From positions 1-64,000 of the forward strand of contig NZ_JBIMSN010000126.1 in NCBI RefSeq assembly GCF_043944905.1: a DNA stretch of 64,000 bases. The letters run 5' to 3'. The notes under the pieces are model-generated. The model saw nothing but the letters and a program-made list of their open reading frames with translations, ran no database searches and was not told where the DNA came from. The translations under genes were made by a program, and so were the position numbers. Below are positions 7,603-16,678 of the stretch, one piece after another; within the stretch, counting starts at the first letter, position 1; the number at the start of each line of letters is the position of its first letter. The stretch is from Antrihabitans spumae. Its GTDB lineage: Bacteria > Actinomycetota > Actinomycetes > Mycobacteriales > Mycobacteriaceae.

Positions 7603-7896
7603 TTACGAATCGCTGATCACGTAACCCATTTCGGATAACGCATTGGCGTGGGAACAAAGCGGGTAGCTGCGTTGCGGTGCAAGCCCGCCATCGGGATGCG
7701 GCGCCGCGGCGCCGTTCGGATAGGCCGCGAACACGTCGGTGCGATCCAGTCCGATGCTGGGGATGTCGCACACCAACACCGCGACGTAGTGGTACCCGTC
7801 GAGCGGCGGATCGAGTTGGTACAGGCGAGGTTCCAGCTCGAGTCCCCAGTTGCCCATGAAGTTCGGTGAGTCACTCAATACGCGGGTGGCGATCAT
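7603..7896 (-). CDS. Unknown small virion or lysis-region protein
   Basis: This 97-aa protein begins at ATG 7894-7896, sharing one base with the upstream stop (TGATG). It is polar, rich in Pro, Tyr and Asp, and carries three cysteines. There is no membrane segment or recognised motif. Lying between the glycine-rich tail protein and the endolysin, it is translated with the tail genes. Confidence 0.65.
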   Translation of the reverse strand: MIATRVLSDSPNFMGNWGLELEPRLYQLDPPLDGYHYVAVLVCDIPSIGLDRTDVFAAYPNGAAAPHPDGGLAPQRSYPLCSHANALSEMGYVISDS

Positions 7897-8894
7897 CAGG
7901 CCGCCCCAGGGGTGAAGATCAATATGACGCGACCGTTGCCGCCGATACCGCCCGATGCGAACGCGGCCGGGTTCAACCCGCCGTTCGCGCCTGCACCGCC
8001 ACCACCGCCGCCCGGTGCACCGCCAGCGCCACCGTCGCCAGGTTGGCCAAATGCATCGGCGTTACCACCGCCACCGCCGCCGCCACCGCCACCGCACGGA
8101 ACGACCGATCCCGTAGACACCGACTGCCCCGCACTACCGGTGACGCTTTTCGTGCCGTGCGCGCCACCTGTTGCCAAGGCCGACGATCCGCCATTGGTTG
8201 CTGTGTCCGCGTTGCCGGTCGCCCCTTGCCCTCCGACACCCGGAGTCGACGCCGAGGCGACCGCGCCCTGCGACGTCAAGATGGAACCCGGCGAACCGGA
8301 AATGCCGACCAGATAGGCGCCGAACGACGACACGCCGCCGGTGCCGAATGACGTCGCCCCACCTGCACCGACAGTTATCGCCACCGTCGATGTCAGATCA
8401 GCACAGTTGAATTCCCTGAAGACGTACCCGCCGTGCGCGCCGCCTAGCCGGTTCCCCGAACCCTGATTGTTCGACTGCCCACCCTGTCCGCCGTTGATCA
8501 CCGCGACCCCGACACGCCCCGCGCCGGGGTTCGACCACGACGCATTCGACGTGTACACCGTCCGGGTGCCGCCGTTTTCGAGGGCTGTCACGCGGGCATC
8601 GAGGTTGCCGGTCGCTTCGGCTGCTTCCTCGGCGGTTTCGTGGGTGGAGTTCAACCCGGCAGCCAAGTCCGACAACGTACTTCCAGCGCCGGGGATGAAG
8701 TTGAGCAGGCCGATAAGGGCTGCGATGAAGTCACCGATCGCGTCGGCGATCATTCCGATCACACCGTCCGCGTCGAGTACCCCATCCAAGAAGTCGAGGA
8801 TGTCGCCGATGACGGGGAGCTCGCTGAGAGCGTCGAGAACGAGATCCACGATGTCGAACTGCGCGCTCGGCGTGCGCCGCGGTAGCCGCTCCAT
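7896..8894 (-). CDS. Minor tail protein with glycine-rich C-terminus
   Basis: The 332-aa protein has an N-terminal helical and hydrophobic part (FDIVDLVLDAL; IGMIADAIGDFIAALIGLL), a short coiled-coil (residues about 80-105), then a domain ending in very glycine-rich loops, including an uninterrupted run of eleven glycines. It closes with NGRVILIFTP. Glycine-rich polyglycine-type sandwich domains of this kind are common receptor-binding tips of actinophage tails. It follows the tail-tip genes and precedes the lysis cassette. Confidence 0.8.
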   Translation of the reverse strand: MERLPRRTPSAQFDIVDLVLDALSELPVIGDILDFLDGVLDADGVIGMIADAIGDFIAALIGLLNFIPGAGSTLSDLAAGLNSTHETAEEAAEATGNLDARVTALENGGTRTVYTSNASWSNPGAGRVGVAVINGGQGGQSNNQGSGNRLGGAHGGYVFREFNCADLTSTVAITVGAGGATSFGTGGVSSFGAYLVGISGSPGSILTSQGAVASASTPGVGGQGATGNADTATNGGSSALATGGAHGTKSVTGSAGQSVSTGSVVPCGGGGGGGGGGNADAFGQPGDGGAGGAPGGGGGGAGANGGLNPAAFASGGIGGNGRVILIFTPGAA

Positions 8895-8908
8895 TTACAG
8901 CACTCCCG

Positions 8909-10483
8909 TCATGTCGTGTTCGCGATGCCGCGCGTCGTCGCCGCGAGTCCGCTGATGTTGCCGACGAGCCGATCGAATGCGCCGCGTAACCGCTTGTCCT
9001 CACCGAACTTCGGTGTCTCGACCATTCGGCCGTCACGATGATCGGACACCCGGACTCCCGATACGTACTGCTCTTGCACGTTGCCGCGGTCGTAGAACGT
9101 GTGGATGTCGCCAACGTCGTAGCGCTTGCCCGACCCGTCATCTGCACCGAAGCGATAGCCGCGTCCGTCCGGCCCGCCCGCTACGGTGGTCAGCTCCAAC
9201 TCTTCCGAGCCGGAGTGTTCCTTCAACTTCCCTTGCCCGACTTGATACGAGTCGAGTGACCACGCCGCGGTGTTATCGCCGAACACCTCTGCGAAAGCAT
9301 CGTCGTAGCCGATCTCGTCTTCGAGGTCGTCGTCCCAGAACTGTTGGTAGGCAAAGAAGATGTTGTCGAACAGATCCCCGACGACGAACCCGAGCCCGAG
9401 TCCGGGAGCGATCGCGGCGAGCAGGAGTTGAATCGCGAAGTTCGCCGCCCATTCGATGACCTGGTTCAAGATCTCCGGTGCCTTGCCGCCGACGATGACT
9501 CTTGTTGCATCGGCGTGGGATTCGTCGGCGACGTAGTGCTCGATCTGGCCGCCGTCGGTGCGCCACTGGATCTTTCGCCTGTCCCGCTTCTTGCGGGTGT
9601 CGAAGACGTATCCGGCGCGGGGCATCACGCCCCACGACGCGGGGTCGGCGAGGCCGAGGTAGTTGTCGGGGTTGAGGAAGTTGAGGAAGTTGTCGCTGGT
9701 GACGTCGAGCACTGACTGCAGTTGCGCGAGGCTGGATGTGTTGAATACGTGCGGTGGTGTGCCGGTCCCATCCCACAGGTCCATCGAGTAGCCGAAGTCG
9801 AGTCGATCGCGGGTGAGCTTGTACAGCTCGTCGCCCTGGGTGAACCGCGCAGAGATGATCGTCATGTTCTCGATCGCGGTGTTGATCAGGTTCAGCAGGT
9901 CGTCGAGGGTGTCGATGTCGTCGAGGTCCGGCAGATCGTCGCCGACCTGATGCAACGGCAGCTTCGCGAACACCGGCTTGTTCAGTCGGATGAAGTTCTT
10001 CGCGAGGAAGTACTTCAGCACGAAGTCCGGTTCGCCGGCCATGACGTCCTGCTTGCCGGTCAAACCGACCTGGACCTCAGGCGGGAACTGCGGATTCACC
10101 CACGCGAGCCAGCGCTGCAGCCAGAACTTGTAATCGACGCCACCGAATGTGCAGTTCTCTCGGCCTGGGCGTCCCGCGATGTTGCGGGTCATCAGCCGAC
10201 CGGTCCATGGGATGCCGTTGTATCCGATCAAACCGTCAGCGCCGCGACCGATGCGGACGTGAATTGCTTTGCGGCGCGGCCGCATATACGGAATCAGCCG
10301 ATGATCGGGTTTGAGTTCGAGCTGAATATTGCCCGGCTGGAACCAGTGCCAGTCGACCTCGCACGACTTGTACGCACCGAGCGGTGTCCACTCGATGACA
10401 GAGCCGTTGCGCTGCCCGAGTTCGATCGGGAACCCTTCGACCTGAGTGGCGTTCGGCCGCGCATAACCGGGCAGGGTCGGCAT
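8909..10483 (-). CDS. Tail tip protein, ReqiPepy6 Gp37-like family
   Basis: Translation from ATG 10481-10483 (TGATG overlap with the upstream gene) gives 524 aa. Features such as EVDWHWFQPGNIQLEL, IRIG-type beta strands and DTRKKRDRRKIQW near the middle resemble the siphovirus ReqiPepy6 Gp37-like tail family found third after the tape measure in actinophages. A membrane-like stretch near residues 375-410 (IQLLLAAIAPGLGLGFVVGDLF) may insert into the host envelope. Family recognition is from memory; the position supports a baseplate role. Confidence 0.75.
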   Translation of the reverse strand: MPTLPGYARPNATQVEGFPIELGQRNGSVIEWTPLGAYKSCEVDWHWFQPGNIQLELKPDHRLIPYMRPRRKAIHVRIGRGADGLIGYNGIPWTGRLMTRNIAGRPGRENCTFGGVDYKFWLQRWLAWVNPQFPPEVQVGLTGKQDVMAGEPDFVLKYFLAKNFIRLNKPVFAKLPLHQVGDDLPDLDDIDTLDDLLNLINTAIENMTIISARFTQGDELYKLTRDRLDFGYSMDLWDGTGTPPHVFNTSSLAQLQSVLDVTSDNFLNFLNPDNYLGLADPASWGVMPRAGYVFDTRKKRDRRKIQWRTDGGQIEHYVADESHADATRVIVGGKAPEILNQVIEWAANFAIQLLLAAIAPGLGLGFVVGDLFDNIFFAYQQFWDDDLEDEIGYDDAFAEVFGDNTAAWSLDSYQVGQGKLKEHSGSEELELTTVAGGPDGRGYRFGADDGSGKRYDVGDIHTFYDRGNVQEQYVSGVRVSDHRDGRMVETPKFGEDKRLRGAFDRLVGNISGLAATTRGIANTT

Positions 10484-11331
10484 CAGACCGCCGCTCGGAA
10501 CAGTTGCGGCAGGACAACCTTGAGGCTGGTAGCGCCAGTTGTTCCAGTGCCGCTGATCTTCACCGGGATATTCGGGGTGTGCGCAGGTGCTTTCACGTAC
10601 CAGCGACCAGGCAGAGAGACGCCGCCGTAGAAGGATCGATCGACGCCGAGGTGGTCGGTGATATGGAAGAAGTTCGGATCGGTGTCGATCTTCCAGGTTT
10701 GGCCGGCAGCGATGTTCGGCAGCGTGATTTCTTCGGTGCCGAGGCCGAGCTTCGGTGTGGTGATCGGCCCCGTGAGTTCGTAGTACGGCCAGGTGTCGTC
10801 GTCGGAGTCGTTGTCGATCTCCGCTGTCGCGAACTGTGCAGCGGAGAAGGTGAGCTCGATCGGGGCTGTCCGCCACCACGATTCGTCGGACCGCAACCGC
10901 ACGCCCTTGTCTTCAGAGAATCCGAGGTACTGCACGGCATCGACATCAGGCTCGGACAGGTTCGGCGGTGCGAGACGCCACCTCTGCACGGTCGTACGGC
11001 GCGGCCCCTCGACGTGAAACTCACCGAGCTGGCGGCTGTCGCCGAGCGCGTCACGAAACGCGAGGTACTTCGCCAGCGCGGCAGGGCCGGGTGGGATCGG
11101 TCCGAACAGGATGTGCAGGCCGATGTAGTTCGGCTCGAACATCGTTGCGCGCCAGGTCACGCCAGCCTGGTCGACGTTCTGATCATCGTCGGTTTTGAAC
11201 TCCGCGCCACCGAGCCCGGTCGGCGTCGAGTGCAAGCGCAGCGGCGTCGACAGACTGCACTCCGCCAAACTGACGAACGGCCACGTGCTGCCGTCCGTGC
11301 CGATCAGGGAGTAGCTGATCGACCCGGACAT
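10483..11331 (-). CDS. Distal-tail-like minor tail protein
   Basis: The 282-aa protein is the first gene downstream of the tape measure gene, where siphoviruses encode the distal tail protein. It is beta-rich, with a C-terminal part (GSARW-like strands, GTGTTGATSLKVVLPQL) resembling a receptor- or carbohydrate-binding sandwich. It starts at ATG 11329-11331, one base before the tape measure stop region, and shares a TGATG with the next gene. Assignment is mainly by gene order. Confidence 0.75.
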   Translation of the reverse strand: MSGSISYSLIGTDGSTWPFVSLAECSLSTPLRLHSTPTGLGGAEFKTDDDQNVDQAGVTWRATMFEPNYIGLHILFGPIPPGPAALAKYLAFRDALGDSRQLGEFHVEGPRRTTVQRWRLAPPNLSEPDVDAVQYLGFSEDKGVRLRSDESWWRTAPIELTFSAAQFATAEIDNDSDDDTWPYYELTGPITTPKLGLGTEEITLPNIAAGQTWKIDTDPNFFHITDHLGVDRSFYGGVSLPGRWYVKAPAHTPNIPVKISGTGTTGATSLKVVLPQLFRAAV

Positions 11332-14300
11332 CTACGCGATCCCCGAACGCAACAGAGCGGCGTTGACTCCGCCGGTGTTCGTGTCGACGGTGACGTTGGC
11401 GTCGATGGTTCCACCCTTCTGCAAGGTCGCGAGGATTTCCTCGAGGACCTTCGTGGCTTGCTGGAACGCTTCGGATGCGCCGGGGATGTCGTTGCTGCCG
11501 GTGTCGAAGCTGGGAATGATATTGCCGAGGTCGACTGTTCCGGACTGCGCCATCGACGCGACGCCAGCCAAACCGGACGCCGCGGTGAAGGCGAGTCCGG
11601 TGCCGAGCGCGAGAGCGTCGTACCAGTTCTTCGGCTTCATCGAGTCTTCGGTGTCGGGCCCGGAGTAGCCGCCGAATCCGCCGCCGTCGGCGTAGCCTGC
11701 GACGCCGAGCCGTTTTCCTGTCTCTGCCCAGATCGCAAGGGAGCGTTGCCGCTTCGACTGAGCGAGTGGGATGTATGCCTCGCCCTGAGTCTCCGGTTCC
11801 GCCCAGATCCGCATACCGGACGAGATCTGCGCGGAGTGATCCTCGATCCCGCCGGAGCCGAACATCTTTGCGGAGAACGTCGCGATCGGGGTCTTCTCAC
11901 CGCCGCCGAGCGCCGTCGGCCAGTTCGTCACAAACACCCGCGAACCGTCCCCGACACCAGCCGACTGCGTTGTGGTCGCGCTCGACGGCGGACCGGACGT
12001 CGTGCCGCGACCTGACGACTCGGCAATTGCCTCCGTCGCCGCCGCCTCTTGCGCGGCATAGTTCGACCCATCCGCGTGCGCGGACCCCTGCACCGCCTGC
12101 GCGAGCTGCGCCTCCGTCATACCCTCCGCGCCCGGCACCGCCGCGAGACGCTCGTAGAACTGGCCCGCGTCGGTCGCAAGATCCTCACCGGCGGGACCCC
12201 AACCCATCGACGGCCGCTGCTGGAACCCACCCTCGGAGTCGTACTCACTGCCGGGTGCGTCGCCGGGGTCTTCGCCACCCGCCTCGGCAAGCAGAGCCAT
12301 GACGGCGGTCTTGATTTGCTTGTCCGACATGCCGCGCCGTTTGCCTTCGGCGATGACGGTGTCGATATTGCGCTGCTTCGTGGTGCGGTTATCGGGGCCA
12401 CCGTTCGGAGTGCCAGCACCGGCGTTGACGATCGCGTTCGCCATCGCGTGAATGTGATTGTCGTGCTGCGCAACCACACTGGGCGTGTAGGTGTTGATCG
12501 CCGCCTGGCCGGTCTGCCCTTCGCCGTTCACGTTGTACCAAATCCGGTCAGGGATCGTCGTGATGATCTGGCCGAGCTGACTGCGGATCGACCACAGATA
12601 GTCGGCGTTCGCCTGCGATGGGTCGACGTCGATCGCTTGGCCGCGAGGGTGATACCCGCCGTCGTCGTCATGGTCCGTCTTCGCCGAGGTGAGGATCGCA
12701 CCGGGCACGTTCGACTTGAGCGCCTGCCACAGCGACGCGTTGATCGTGCCGCCGCCCATCCGCGCCGAGTCTTCGCTCGTGATGCCGCCCTCGGCCATCG
12801 CGAGCGCGCCGAGCCGTTTGCCTGCCTCGGCCCAGATCTTCAGCGAACGAGGACGTTTCGAAGCCGCGAACGGAATGAACGCTTCACCGTCGGTCTCGCG
12901 TTCGGCCCACTGGATCAGGCCACGCGATCCGCGTGCCGGCTGAACGATCGCCTGGTCGGGCAGCTTCCCGTCGGCATAGCTAGCAGTGATGCCGCCGTCT
13001 GCGCGCGGCTGGCCGACCATCGGCACCGGGCCTTGAATCTGATCGGCAAGGTCCGGAGATACACCTTGGTCCTGCCAGTAGCTTCGACGCAACGCGAGAT
13101 CGACAGTGACCGAACGCCTCCGGTTGATCCACTCGACCATCGCCGCTTCGGCGTCGGCAGTTCCGGCAGTGACCTTGATGTTGCCGTTCGGCAGTTGCGT
13201 CACCGTGAGTCCGAGGCGGACGAGTTCGTCGAGCGCGTCCTCGGTGAGTGCAGTCGTCTCGATTGTCTTACCGTCGGGAATCGCGACGACCTTGTCCTTC
13301 AGGACATCGAGTGCGTAGTGCGACTCAGGCATACCCGGCTGCGAGATCTGCGTTTCAACTAAATTCGGTATCAGCCCAAGCGAATTCAGATAGTCGACCG
13401 CTGCCTGATTGCCCATGCCGGTAGCCATCAACTGCTGAATCAGCGCATCGCGGTTAGCTGCGTACTGAGCAGTGAGAATCTCGACGGTGTTGCCCGCTTC
13501 GAGGCCTGTGCGGGTTTGCTCGCGGAACTGATCGACCATGCCACGCAGGCCGTCTTCCATCGCGACCTGCTGAACATTCGACCGATCGATCGCGCCCGTC
13601 CAGTTCTCGATCTTGATGGATGCGCCGTCGATGCCCATCCCAATTTCGCCGATCGCGCTATTGACCTTTGCGGCTTGATCGTTGAAGGCGGCCGACAGTT
13701 TCATTTCGCCCGCGAACTGATTGAACCGCTCCTGCGCCTCACCGAGCGCAGGCACGACCGTGTTGCGGATTCCGTCCGCCCCCGCACGCATCCCGTTGGC
13801 GGCTGATCCGCCGAACTCCTCGAGGTTCCTGGCGAGATTCCCGATCTTCTCGGACACGCTTGGAACCTCGACACCGAAGACGCCGAGAATCGCGCTCGAC
13901 GCATCGAACCCGCTAGCCATGGCAGCAAGTCCCTTGAGGATGCCGACAACCATGTTCGTCCCGGCGTCGGTCAGGCTGGCGAAGGCATCGAGGCCACTGG
14001 CGACAAATCCGAGGATCGACTTTCCTGCTTCGAACGCACCGTTGCCCAGAGTGATGAAGAACTCGATGACCCCCGCCCGGTTGTTCGAGATCATGTTCGC
14101 GAACTCTTGAATCTTGGGGCCGAACGCTTCTGCGAGAGCGCCTTTCAGCCCGTCGGCGATGGTGCTGATGCTCCGCATCGCGCCGGATACCGAGGTCGCC
14201 GAATTGTCGCCCATGATTCCGGCGAGACGCCCAGCGGCACCTTCGAATTCGCCGAAGCTGGACAGAGCGGCCGATGGGTCCCACTGCTCGAACACATCGG

Positions 14301-15549
14301 AGAAGTCACCTGCGGTGTCACCGAGCAGACCCATGACGGCGTTGGCGCGGGCGGTCGGATCTTCGAGAGCGCGGATCTTGTCGAACGCCTCATCGAAGGC
14401 ATCGAAGGCGCCAGGTCCGCCCTGCTTGAAACGCTCGAACATCTCCGCGCCATTGAGGCCGATACCGTCGAGAGTCTCAACGATCGTGTCGCCCTCTTCG
14501 GAGATTCGGCGACCGAACTCACGGAGGGCATCGCCTGGTGCGTCAGCGTTCCATGCACCGTTGTCGGTCGCCTGCTCGATCAGGGCGAGTGACGCCTCCG
14601 CCGAGAAGCCCGCGTTCTTCCAACCTGCCGAGTACTCGTTGATGACCTCGAGAAGGTCCTGGCCCTTGTTCGCGGAACCGCCGACGGCATTGGCGATCAT
14701 GTCCGAGGCTTCTTCGGCACTCGTCGCCAAGCCGGACGACATCAGCGCACTGACAGCGTTCACAGACTCAGTCACTTCACCTTCGAGCGCGACAGAGATC
14801 GTGTCGAGACTGGCAATCACAGCTTCGGCGTCGCGCTGTGTCGCTGCTGGATCGATGATGTTGTTCTGCAGCGCGAGCTTCAGCGTTGACAGATTTTGCG
14901 CAACCGATTCACCGAACGCATCCGAGTACGCCTCACCGGCTGCGAGCGCGAACTTCCGCGCCTGCGCTTCGGTGGTGCCTGTGCGCGCCTGGAACAAGTC
15001 ACGGTCGAGTTCCTGCTGCATCCCCTGCTGAATGGCGCCTGCGAGAGCTGCCCCTGCTGCGACACCGAGCACGGCGATGCCGATCAACGAACCAGCGACC
15101 GGGCCGGACTTGCTCGCCAGATCACCGAGCTTGTCACTGAAGCCTGAGACGAAGTTGTCGCCCAGCTTCGAACCCGAAGATGAGGCACTCGCCGCGTTGC
15201 TGCCAATCCTTCCGATGGCATCCGATGCACGCTGCGCGGCCGCCGCCAGCCCGGATGGAATTTCGATCCTGCGCGCTGCGGTACTGGCTTCGTCGGCGTT
15301 CGTCGCGATGCGCTGCACATCGCGGCTTGCCTGTTCGGCGGTGTCACCAACGCGGCCGATCGCCTGTTCCGCTTGGCGCGCATCGCCAGCAATGTTGCCC
15401 TGCAACTCGATACCACGAGTCGCCTGATTCGCCCGTTGCGCCGCCGCGTCGAGTTGACGAAGCCGCTGTTCCGCAGTGTCAAGACCGCGATTCAGATTGG
15501 AGTCGTCGACCTCCAGCCGAGCGATCAGCCGGGCGACATCGAGTGCCAC
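11332..15549 (-). CDS. Tape measure protein with two cell-wall hydrolase-like modules
   Basis: GTG 15547-15549 gives 1405 aa, the longest gene in the prophage, which sets tail length. The N-terminal 150 residues are heptad-like coiled coil, then comes a hydrophobic segment (SLIGIAVLGVAAGAALAGAI). Around residues 940-1030 a segment with H-x-x-G-x-A-x-D (HPRGQAIDVD) and a later HDNHIH looks like an M15-type zinc peptidase. Around 1050-1145 a second segment (KGRRGM...GGFQQRPSMGWG) looks like a tail lysozyme. Two copies of an IWAE-x-GKRLG motif frame these modules. Such modules help the tail cross peptidoglycan at DNA entry. Confidence 0.93.
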   Translation of the reverse strand: MALDVARLIARLEVDDSNLNRGLDTAEQRLRQLDAAAQRANQATRGIELQGNIAGDARQAEQAIGRVGDTAEQASRDVQRIATNADEASTAARRIEIPSGLAAAAQRASDAIGRIGSNAASASSSGSKLGDNFVSGFSDKLGDLASKSGPVAGSLIGIAVLGVAAGAALAGAIQQGMQQELDRDLFQARTGTTEAQARKFALAAGEAYSDAFGESVAQNLSTLKLALQNNIIDPAATQRDAEAVIASLDTISVALEGEVTESVNAVSALMSSGLATSAEEASDMIANAVGGSANKGQDLLEVINEYSAGWKNAGFSAEASLALIEQATDNGAWNADAPGDALREFGRRISEEGDTIVETLDGIGLNGAEMFERFKQGGPGAFDAFDEAFDKIRALEDPTARANAVMGLLGDTAGDFSDVFEQWDPSAALSSFGEFEGAAGRLAGIMGDNSATSVSGAMRSISTIADGLKGALAEAFGPKIQEFANMISNNRAGVIEFFITLGNGAFEAGKSILGFVASGLDAFASLTDAGTNMVVGILKGLAAMASGFDASSAILGVFGVEVPSVSEKIGNLARNLEEFGGSAANGMRAGADGIRNTVVPALGEAQERFNQFAGEMKLSAAFNDQAAKVNSAIGEIGMGIDGASIKIENWTGAIDRSNVQQVAMEDGLRGMVDQFREQTRTGLEAGNTVEILTAQYAANRDALIQQLMATGMGNQAAVDYLNSLGLIPNLVETQISQPGMPESHYALDVLKDKVVAIPDGKTIETTALTEDALDELVRLGLTVTQLPNGNIKVTAGTADAEAAMVEWINRRRSVTVDLALRRSYWQDQGVSPDLADQIQGPVPMVGQPRADGGITASYADGKLPDQAIVQPARGSRGLIQWAERETDGEAFIPFAASKRPRSLKIWAEAGKRLGALAMAEGGITSEDSARMGGGTINASLWQALKSNVPGAILTSAKTDHDDDGGYHPRGQAIDVDPSQANADYLWSIRSQLGQIITTIPDRIWYNVNGEGQTGQAAINTYTPSVVAQHDNHIHAMANAIVNAGAGTPNGGPDNRTTKQRNIDTVIAEGKRRGMSDKQIKTAVMALLAEAGGEDPGDAPGSEYDSEGGFQQRPSMGWGPAGEDLATDAGQFYERLAAVPGAEGMTEAQLAQAVQGSAHADGSNYAAQEAAATEAIAESSGRGTTSGPPSSATTTQSAGVGDGSRVFVTNWPTALGGGEKTPIATFSAKMFGSGGIEDHSAQISSGMRIWAEPETQGEAYIPLAQSKRQRSLAIWAETGKRLGVAGYADGGGFGGYSGPDTEDSMKPKNWYDALALGTGLAFTAASGLAGVASMAQSGTVDLGNIIPSFDTGSNDIPGASEAFQQATKVLEEILATLQKGGTIDANVTVDTNTGGVNAALLRSGIA

Positions 15550-15553
15550 GGAC

Positions 15554-15991
15554 TTAGCCGGCCTTCTTCGCAGCAGCCTTGCGCGGAGCACGCTTCGCGG
15601 GGGCCTTCACTGCGGACTTCCGCGCAGCCCGACGAGCCTCGCGATTGGTAGTCGATTCCTTCAGCTTGTCGAGGTCGACGTACCTTGGTGCCTGCGCCAT
15701 GTGCCAATGAGCTTCGGCGATCACATCGCCCGCGCCCGCCCACAGCAACGCCGTCCGGCCGAGATGTGTGAACTCCGGCCACTTCACCCCGTCAGCGAAC
15801 AGTTCGTCGCGCACAGCGCCGAGCAGCTCGTCTATCTCGGCGTGCTCTTGCTCGTCGGTCATCTCAACGAGGACGAGCGACTTCAACCGCGCCGCCTGCT
15901 CCATCGTCGGTGCAGGAATTCGATACGTCTTCCCACCGATCGGCAGATACAGATCCGGATCGAACACATCCCGGAGGTCACGAAACCCCAT
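15554..15991 (-). CDS. Stand-alone paralog of the tail assembly chaperone
   Basis: The 145-aa protein starts at ATG 15989-15991 with AAGGAG upstream. Residues 1-100 match the first tail chaperone at 16313-16678 position by position: FDPDLYLPIGGKTYR, then DGVKWPEFTHLGRTALL against FDPDLYLPIGGTRYR and DGVKWPEIVHAGRTALL. The tail is Lys/Ala-rich (KAPAKRAPRKAAAKKAG), so it may bind nucleic acid or the tape measure. It lies between the frameshifted chaperone and the tape measure gene, an extra copy beyond the usual G/GT pair. Confidence 0.85.
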   Translation of the reverse strand: MGFRDLRDVFDPDLYLPIGGKTYRIPAPTMEQAARLKSLVLVEMTDEQEHAEIDELLGAVRDELFADGVKWPEFTHLGRTALLWAGAGDVIAEAHWHMAQAPRYVDLDKLKESTTNREARRAARKSAVKAPAKRAPRKAAAKKAG

Positions 15992-16678
15992 GCGGCGTCT
16001 CCTTTTTGGGTGCGTTCAACAGAACTCGATACAGCCGAGACGACGGCGTCGAGATCAAGCTGAGAAGGTGGTTGCTGAACCAGCGCCAGGTGCGCTCATG
16101 CAAGATGCCCGACTCCACGTCGATGCCTCTGTCATGCAAGTCGAGTTCGACTGCCGCCCAAGCCTGGAAGATGTCCGACCACGCGGCGCGGATTTCCTTC
16201 TTCGCCGCCGGTGCCTTCGAGAGATCGTTGAACCATTCGCGGATGCCGAGGTCGGGAATCCAATCTCCGCCACCCGGGTCGTTCGGCCCGTACGTTCCAG
16301 GAAGTGAGAGGTCTACGCCCCCGTCGCCACTGGCTCCGGGGGCAACGGGTTTCCCGGGTCTTCCCCTCCGCTGTTCTCATGGTCCCAGTGGATTTGAGCG
16401 GCTTCGGCCGATACTGCGTAGTGCAGCAATGCTGTTCGGCCGGCGTGGACGATCTCCGGCCACTTCACGCCGTCTGCCTGCATCTGCGACAACGTGTCAC
16501 CGAGCAGCTTCCGGATCTCGTCGACCTCTTCCTTGTCGACGAGCCGACCACCTGTGAGCAGCCGCTTCCGCAACCGCAACCCGTCGAACGCGGTAGGAGA
16601 TTCGACCCGGTACCTCGTGCCCCCGATTGGGAGGTAGAGGTCCGGGTCGAAGAACTCCTCGAGGTCCTTGTAGGACAC
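15978..16678 (-). CDS. Tail assembly chaperone GT, made by -1 frameshift
   Basis: The upstream reading frame (GTG 16676-16678) shifts back one base at the GGGAAAC heptamer (16349-16355). It then continues through a 123-residue extension containing VDLSLP, GGDWIPDLGIREWFND and AAWSDIFQAWAAVELDL, and stops at TGA 15978-15980. The fusion is 233 aa. In lambda-like tails the G and GT proteins coat and chaperone the tape measure before tail polymerisation. The extension frame has no start codon of its own, which supports frameshifting as its only route of expression. Confidence 0.85.
16313..16678 (-). CDS. Tail assembly chaperone G (unshifted product)
   Basis: The in-frame product is 121 aa, from GTG 16676-16678 (immediately after the major tail protein stop) to TAG 16313. 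It contains EFFDPDLYLPIGG near the start and a helical core with DGVKWPEIVHAGRTALL. It is expected in excess over the frameshifted form. Lengths and order (major tail protein, G/GT, tape measure) fit the conserved siphovirus arrangement. Confidence 0.88.
   Translation of the reverse strand: MSYKDLEEFFDPDLYLPIGGTRYRVESPTAFDGLRLRKRLLTGGRLVDKEEVDEIRKLLGDTLSQMQADGVKWPEIVHAGRTALLHYAVSAEAAQIHWDHENSGGEDPGNPLPPEPVATGA
16349..16355 (-). promoter_or_regulatory. -1 programmed frameshift slippery site GGGAAAC
   Basis: In the reading frame of the chaperone gene the bases read ccG GGA AAC, a canonical X-XXY-YYZ heptamer. Shifting one base back re-reads GGG AAA and enters the open frame that ends at 15978. 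It lies about 40 bases before the in-frame stop, at the place expected in lambda-like G/GT genes. Confidence 0.85.

Noticed and set aside
12049..13362. Long open frame on the plus strand opposite the tape measure gene (437 codons)
   Set aside because: It mirrors the codon structure of the tape measure gene, is Arg/Val/Leu-biased without motifs, and has no ribosome site.
16055..16380. Separate small genes between the two chaperone genes
   Set aside because: The coding frame there is the frameshift extension. The other short frames lack starts and family features.
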